From: Jimgerdemannia flammicorona
Lineage: Eukaryota > Mucoromycota > Endogonomycetes > Endogonales > Endogonaceae
Assembly: GCA_003990745.1 (NCBI GenBank)
Contig: RBNI01006464.1
Span: forward strand, 1-11,299
Reading direction: 5' to 3'
DNA length: 11,299 nt
Below are positions 7,682 to 11,299 of this stretch, in pieces. Under the pieces are notes generated by a model that made no database searches, had not been told where the DNA came from, and saw only the letters and a list, made by a program, of their open reading frames with translations. The stretch's first letter is position 1; every line of letters begins with the position of its first letter. Position numbers and translations under genes: made by a program.

Positions 7682-8356
7682 AACATTTTTTCTCTCAATG
7701 TGAATGGCCTTCGGGGATCTGGGCAGCGTAAGAACATTTTTACATGGCTAAAGGTATTGGAGGCTGATCTCTTTCTATTGCAGGATGTGCGGTGTGAGGG
7801 TGAGGATGATCGGGTGGAATGGACTAGGGAATGGGGTAGAGCTGCTGCTTGGTTTGAAAAGGTAGCGATTCTGGTAAAGAAGGATAGAGGCGATTTGGAG
7901 GGAATCAGGAGCTGGGGAGATCACTTGGTCTGGGGTGAATGGCACCAGCCAGGGTGGGAATCAGTGAGGGTGGGCTCTTGTTATTGTCCAGCAGCCAGGG
8001 GGGAGAGGATTGCATGGATTAAGGATCTGCTGGAGGAGGGCATTCTATTGGAGGAGGGGGTTGATATCCTTGGTGGGGATTTTAACATGGTTAGGGATTT
8101 GTGCCTGGATAGAACTGATGGAGGGAGAAACGCCAGTGGTAGGAGTGGCAGTCTGGATGCATGGGAGGAGGTGGAGAACCTTAGCTCATTAGGAGATATG
8201 AGCCGAATATGGTGGGGCGACTCCAGGGTCTACACATACTGGGTGAATGGCCTGGGGACAAGGATTGACTGGATTCTAACTGCGGAATGTTGGGGCACTG
8301 ATGTCTGGAAGGCTTTGGAGGTGGTGTGGTGCCCATGGTCTGATCACTGGGGACTA
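7682..8356 (+). other. Apurinic-like endonuclease domain of copy C ORF2
   Basis: Family motifs appear in order: NVNGLR (Asn at residue 11), LLQDVR (38-42), CYCPA (105-109), GGDFN (136-140), TRIDWIL (198-204) and WSDHWG (224-229). The Asp/Asn pair of GDFN, the Asp of RIDW and the SDH triad match catalytic residues of the exonuclease-endonuclease-phosphatase fold. The exception is residue 40, Asp where LQE normally supplies the metal-binding Glu. The domain contains no stop codon. Confidence 0.88.
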
Positions 8357-9043
8357 CTCAGACAGGGGCAGTTTGGGGGGAGTGGAGATGGACCCAGATA
8401 TTGGCACCTTAACTCCTCCCTGCTGGCTGAGAAGGGGTTGTGGGATTCATGGGTAGCAGACATCCAGACAAGGGTTCTACCCTGGAGGCGAGAGGGTCTT
8501 TCGGTAGATGTCCAGTGGTTGAGGTTGAAGGAGGCTGCAAGAGCCTATTGGGGTGGGGCTGGTAGAGAGGCAGGTAGACAGAGGAGGAGGAGATTATGGT
8601 ATGCATCCAATCGGCTGAGGGGATTGCAGTTGGAGTGGGCAGATATGCTTACGTCTGATGAGGTGGAGGATTGGAGGTTAGCGAGGGCGAAATTGGAAGT
8701 TGTGGAATTGCAACAGATGTTGAGAGAGGAGGAAGAGACTCGTATGCGAGGAATGGCAGCCAGACTACGGTGGCAGGGGCTTGAGGAGGGAGAGAGGCCT
8801 ACTAGGTATTTGTCTAGGCTCCCCAAAGCCAGGCAGGTGAGACATCGGTGTGATGGGGTTTTTGATGCTGGGGGAGAATTGGTACATGGTACGCAGCAGA
8901 TACTGGGGGTTTTGAAGGAGAATTGGTGGGGTCTGTAGAGTGAGAAGGAAGGGGGTACTGATGCTGAGGTGATTGGTGATGCACTGAAGGAGTGGGAGCC
9001 ACCAGTGGTCGAGGGTCTAGGGGACTTGGTCTTGCCAGTCCAG

Positions 9044-9913
9044 GAGGAGGAGATTCAAGGAGTCCTGGCAGCGACTAAGATGGGTATGGTGCCAGGGGAG
9101 GATGGGTTACCGTGGGACTTCTGGAAGAAGATGGCGAAGGTTCCTGGAATGCTTGGAGAGATGGCTGCACTCTGTGACTATATTCTTCTAAAGAGAGTGT
9201 GGGTTGGCGAACAGGACTTAGGGCTGGTGGCCCTGTTGTACAAAGATAAGGGCAGACATGAAGATTGGAAGAACTAGAGGCTGATCATGCTTCTGGATAT
9301 GGATCGGAAGTTGGTGACTAAGGTGATTGTTGCGAGGCTATAGAAGGTTGCTCAGCAGGTGCTGGGTGAGGAACAGCGGGGCTTTGTAGGTGGTAGACTC
9401 ATCAGAGATAGAACTGCCTGGGTGCATGGCATTATTGAAGGGGCCCGGGCCTGCAGACTGGATGGCAGACTGGTTTTCTTGGACCAGGAGAAGGCCTATG
9501 ACCATGTTCGGTGGGTTTGGCTGGGCAAGGTGCTGGACAGAATTGGTGTTCCTCCACAGTTTCGGGCATCTATATTGAGTTTGTTGGAAAGGAGTAGAGC
9601 AGTACTGATGTGTAATGGTCACAGGGGTTTGGCATTCCCCTTGGGGAGAGGAGTTCCTCAGGGGGATCCACTGTCCCCTATCCTATATGCACTCTCCTTA
9701 GAACCTCTGATGGATAGGATCCATAGGAGGGTGGCTGGGCTCTCTGTGTATGGTGTGGAGTGGAAGGTGGGGGCCTTTGCAGATGATATGGTAGTGGGGC
9801 TTGGATCGGTGGCAGATGTAGAGGCCCTTCGGGAAACAGTGGAGTGGTATGAGGCGCACTCGGGAGCAAAGCTCAACTGGCATAAGTGTGAAACAATGGT
9901 GCTGGGGAATGGG
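9044..9913 (+). other. Reverse transcriptase domain of copy C ORF2
   Basis: Motifs in order: a PGEDGLPWDFWKKM segment (RT0/1), the NWRPI equivalent broken by TAG 9275, EEQRGFVGGR, motif A FLDQEKAYDHV (catalytic Asp at residue 606), motif B RGVPQGDPLSPILY (Gln 665), motif C FADD (Asp 706-707) and GAKLNWHKCE after it. The DQEKA and RGVPQGDPLSP forms are typical of L1/Tx1 superfamily RTs. The catalytic triad is intact; only upstream stops (9275, 9341) break the domain. Confidence 0.93.
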
Positions 9914-10834
9914 CTAGTGGGAGGGGACATCATTGGAACAATTGTCCCCACGGGAGAGGTGGTGCGGTATCTAGGTATCTTCCTCTCTGTGTATGGCTCG
10001 GTCCTGCCACGGATATGGTGGGAGAGGAGGGTGGGCATTTGGGGGGAGGCTCTGAAATGTTGGGGGGGTCGTCACATCTCCCTGGTGGGGTGGGTGGCGA
10101 TCCTGAATGTATACTGGTTCCCCAAGCTGTGGTATGTGGCATATCACTTAGACTTTCCGGCTTGAGTGGTGAAGAGGTTGATGAAACTGGCTAGGGATTG
10201 GATTTGGGTAGGCAGAAGGGTGCAGATTAGTTGGGACACCCTTGTAGAGCCATTGCTTAGGGGAGGCCTGGGCCTTGTTGATCTCCCTAAACACCTACAT
10301 TGCCTGCGAGCATGGTGGTTGAGAAGGGCTGTTGAGCTACAGGGTGGAGGTTGGGTACTGTTGATGAAGAAGGTGTGGGAGATGCGAGTCTCCCCCTGGG
10401 GGTCCTCAGGGGATCTGCTCTCTTTGGTGGGTCTGAGGGGTAGTCGCCGGCTACGATACAAGGGCTTCTGGTGGGGAGTGGTCGATGGAGCGCACAGAAT
10501 AGGCCTACGCTGGCATGGGAATGAGGGGGAGGTGGTATGGGGTCCAGCTATGTGGAAATGGGACTGTCTGCTTCTAGGGGGAGTTCCACTCACTGAGTTT
10601 GACATTGGAGATGGAGTAGAGTGTCAGCGGCGATTTGGCCAAGATCTTTGGCCGAGTAGCTGGCAGACGGTGAGGATTGGAGAGGAGTGGGACTGGGCAG
10701 GGATCTGGTCTTAGAGTACTGAGGTGAGGTGGTGGCTACCTCCCAAGTTCTGGATAGTATGGTGGCAAATGTTGCAGAGGAATGTTATGTTGAACTTCCG
10801 TGCAGAGCATCTGGTGGATGGTGGTCAGCTGGAC

Positions 10835-10906
10835 TGTGAGGAGTGTTATAATGTTGGGCATGTTGGGAGAGTTGTGCAAACGCCGGAACATTGGCTGGGG
10901 GAGTGT
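10835..10906 (+). other. C-terminal CCHC zinc finger of copy C ORF2
   Basis: Cys 1057, Cys 1060, His 1075 and Cys 1080 form CX2CX14HX4C, followed closely by a Trp (GDFW). Position and spacing match the zinc-binding motif near the C terminus of L1 and Tx1 ORF2 proteins, which binds template RNA or DNA. It lies after the TAG at 10712. Confidence 0.75.
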
Positions 10907-11299
10907 GAGGTGTTGGGGGACTTTTGGATAGCTATAGGGGATCGGCTTGGGGTTCAAAGGAGGCCAGATGAAGAGAGGGGTCACTGGGATGATTTGGCAT
11001 CGAGAATGGTGGGGGGTGTCAGCAATAGGTGGCTTACTGTAGGGTGGGTTGTGGCAGTGTAGGTGGGGTTGGCTGGACACTGGTTCTATGTTTTTGAGGA
11101 GGGACAGCGGATAGGGATACAGGAGAAGCTATTGAGATGGGAGGAGTTAGTAGTGGATCTGCTGTCGGGTTGGTAGGTTGGTTGGAGACCGCAAGGTGGG
11201 TGTCGTCGCCATCTGGTGGAAGAGATATGTAAGCAGAGTGGGGGGAGGGTGGGGATAGTGTTGGACAAAGTAGTCTTTCATCGAGAAGGGGTAGGGGGG

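Larger units (their letters stand above)
5608..11299 (+). mobile_element. LINE copy C (L1/Tx1-like), near-complete, runs off the window
   Basis: The youngest-looking copy: ORF1 in one frame with a single TGA, and ORF2 in one frame with endonuclease, reverse transcriptase and C-terminal CCHC finger. No frameshift is visible over 5.7 kb. The left limit is uncertain between about 5500 and 5630, because a possible copy B frame extends to 5627 and the 160-bp 5' UTR of A and B is not recognisable here. C may therefore be 5'-truncated or may carry a different leader. The 3' UTR, poly(A) and right target-site duplication are beyond the window. Protein divergence from A and B is large, so it is a related subfamily, not the same one. 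Confidence 0.9.
7667..11299 (+). pseudogene. LINE copy C ORF2 (endonuclease-reverse transcriptase), 7 in-frame stops, partial at window end
   Basis: It starts at ATG 7667, 31 bases after the ORF1 stop, and begins NIFSLNVNGLR, the usual opening of a LINE endonuclease. In order: AP-type endonuclease (residues about 6-230), a charged helical linker, reverse transcriptase (about 460-750), a Trp-rich post-RT region with LLRGGLGLVDLP, and a CX2CX14HX4C finger (residues 1057-1080). The frame is maintained for 1,210 codons to the window end with no indel, but has TAG at 8936, 9275, 9341, 10712, 11060 and 11174 and TGA at 10163. The 9275 stop falls on the Trp of the conserved NWRPI segment. The enzyme would nick DNA and copy its RNA by target-primed reverse transcription in the nucleus. 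This copy cannot make it in one piece. Confidence 0.92.

Noticed and set aside
4603..11176. Reassigned genetic code (TGA or TAG as sense)
   Set aside because: Both TGA and TAG occur at expected Trp positions and TGA also at an expected Arg, so no single reassignment fits. Decay of retrotransposon copies explains the stops more simply.
1..11299. CRISPR array, tRNA, rRNA or bacterial operon
   Set aside because: No regular direct repeats with spacers, no cloverleaf and no rRNA-like sequence were seen. All real coding signal is LINE-derived and eukaryotic.

Overview
The window is eukaryotic repeat DNA built almost entirely from non-LTR retrotransposon (LINE) copies. I see no host protein gene, tRNA or rRNA. 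Two-ORF LINEs with an AP-type endonuclease, a processed retrocopy with an AATAAA signal and poly(A) tail, and CpG-poor decayed coding sequence suggest an animal, probably a vertebrate. The sequence does not fix the species, and a fungus or other eukaryote is not excluded. The reverse transcriptase motifs and the ORF1 organisation place the LINEs in the L1/Tx1 superfamily (by recognition; no search was run).

Layout. Positions 1-23 are a poly(A) run, probably the tail of an upstream retroelement. Copy A (about 45-2510, plus strand) has a 5' UTR and most of ORF1 and then stops. It is split by a 1192-bp minus-strand processed retrocopy (318-1509) with a 22-nt poly(A), AATAAA and a perfect 14-bp target-site duplication. 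Copy B (about 2514 to 5500-5627) has a 5' UTR, a complete ORF1 frame and the endonuclease half of ORF2, then stops before the reverse transcriptase. Copy C (from about 5500-5608 to the window end) has ORF1, then ORF2 with endonuclease, reverse transcriptase and a C-terminal CCHC finger, and runs off the end.

All three LINEs point the same way, and A and B each lack their 3' part exactly where the next copy begins. This fits nested insertion (B into A, C into B). It predicts that the missing 3' parts of B and then A lie downstream of C. Damage agrees with that order: A has lost its start codon and has a frameshift and several stops; B has dense stops; C ORF1 has only one stop.

No copy is functional as read. 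C keeps its main catalytic motifs, but ORF1 has one in-frame stop and ORF2 has seven. Unusual points are: frames that stay open apart from substitution stops, with no frameshift in C and none in B ORF1; a TGA at a Trp position shared by A and B; an ORF1 of 620-675 codons without a zinc knuckle but with a conserved, unrecognised C-terminal domain; and loss of the usual metal-binding Glu in the endonuclease of both B and C.
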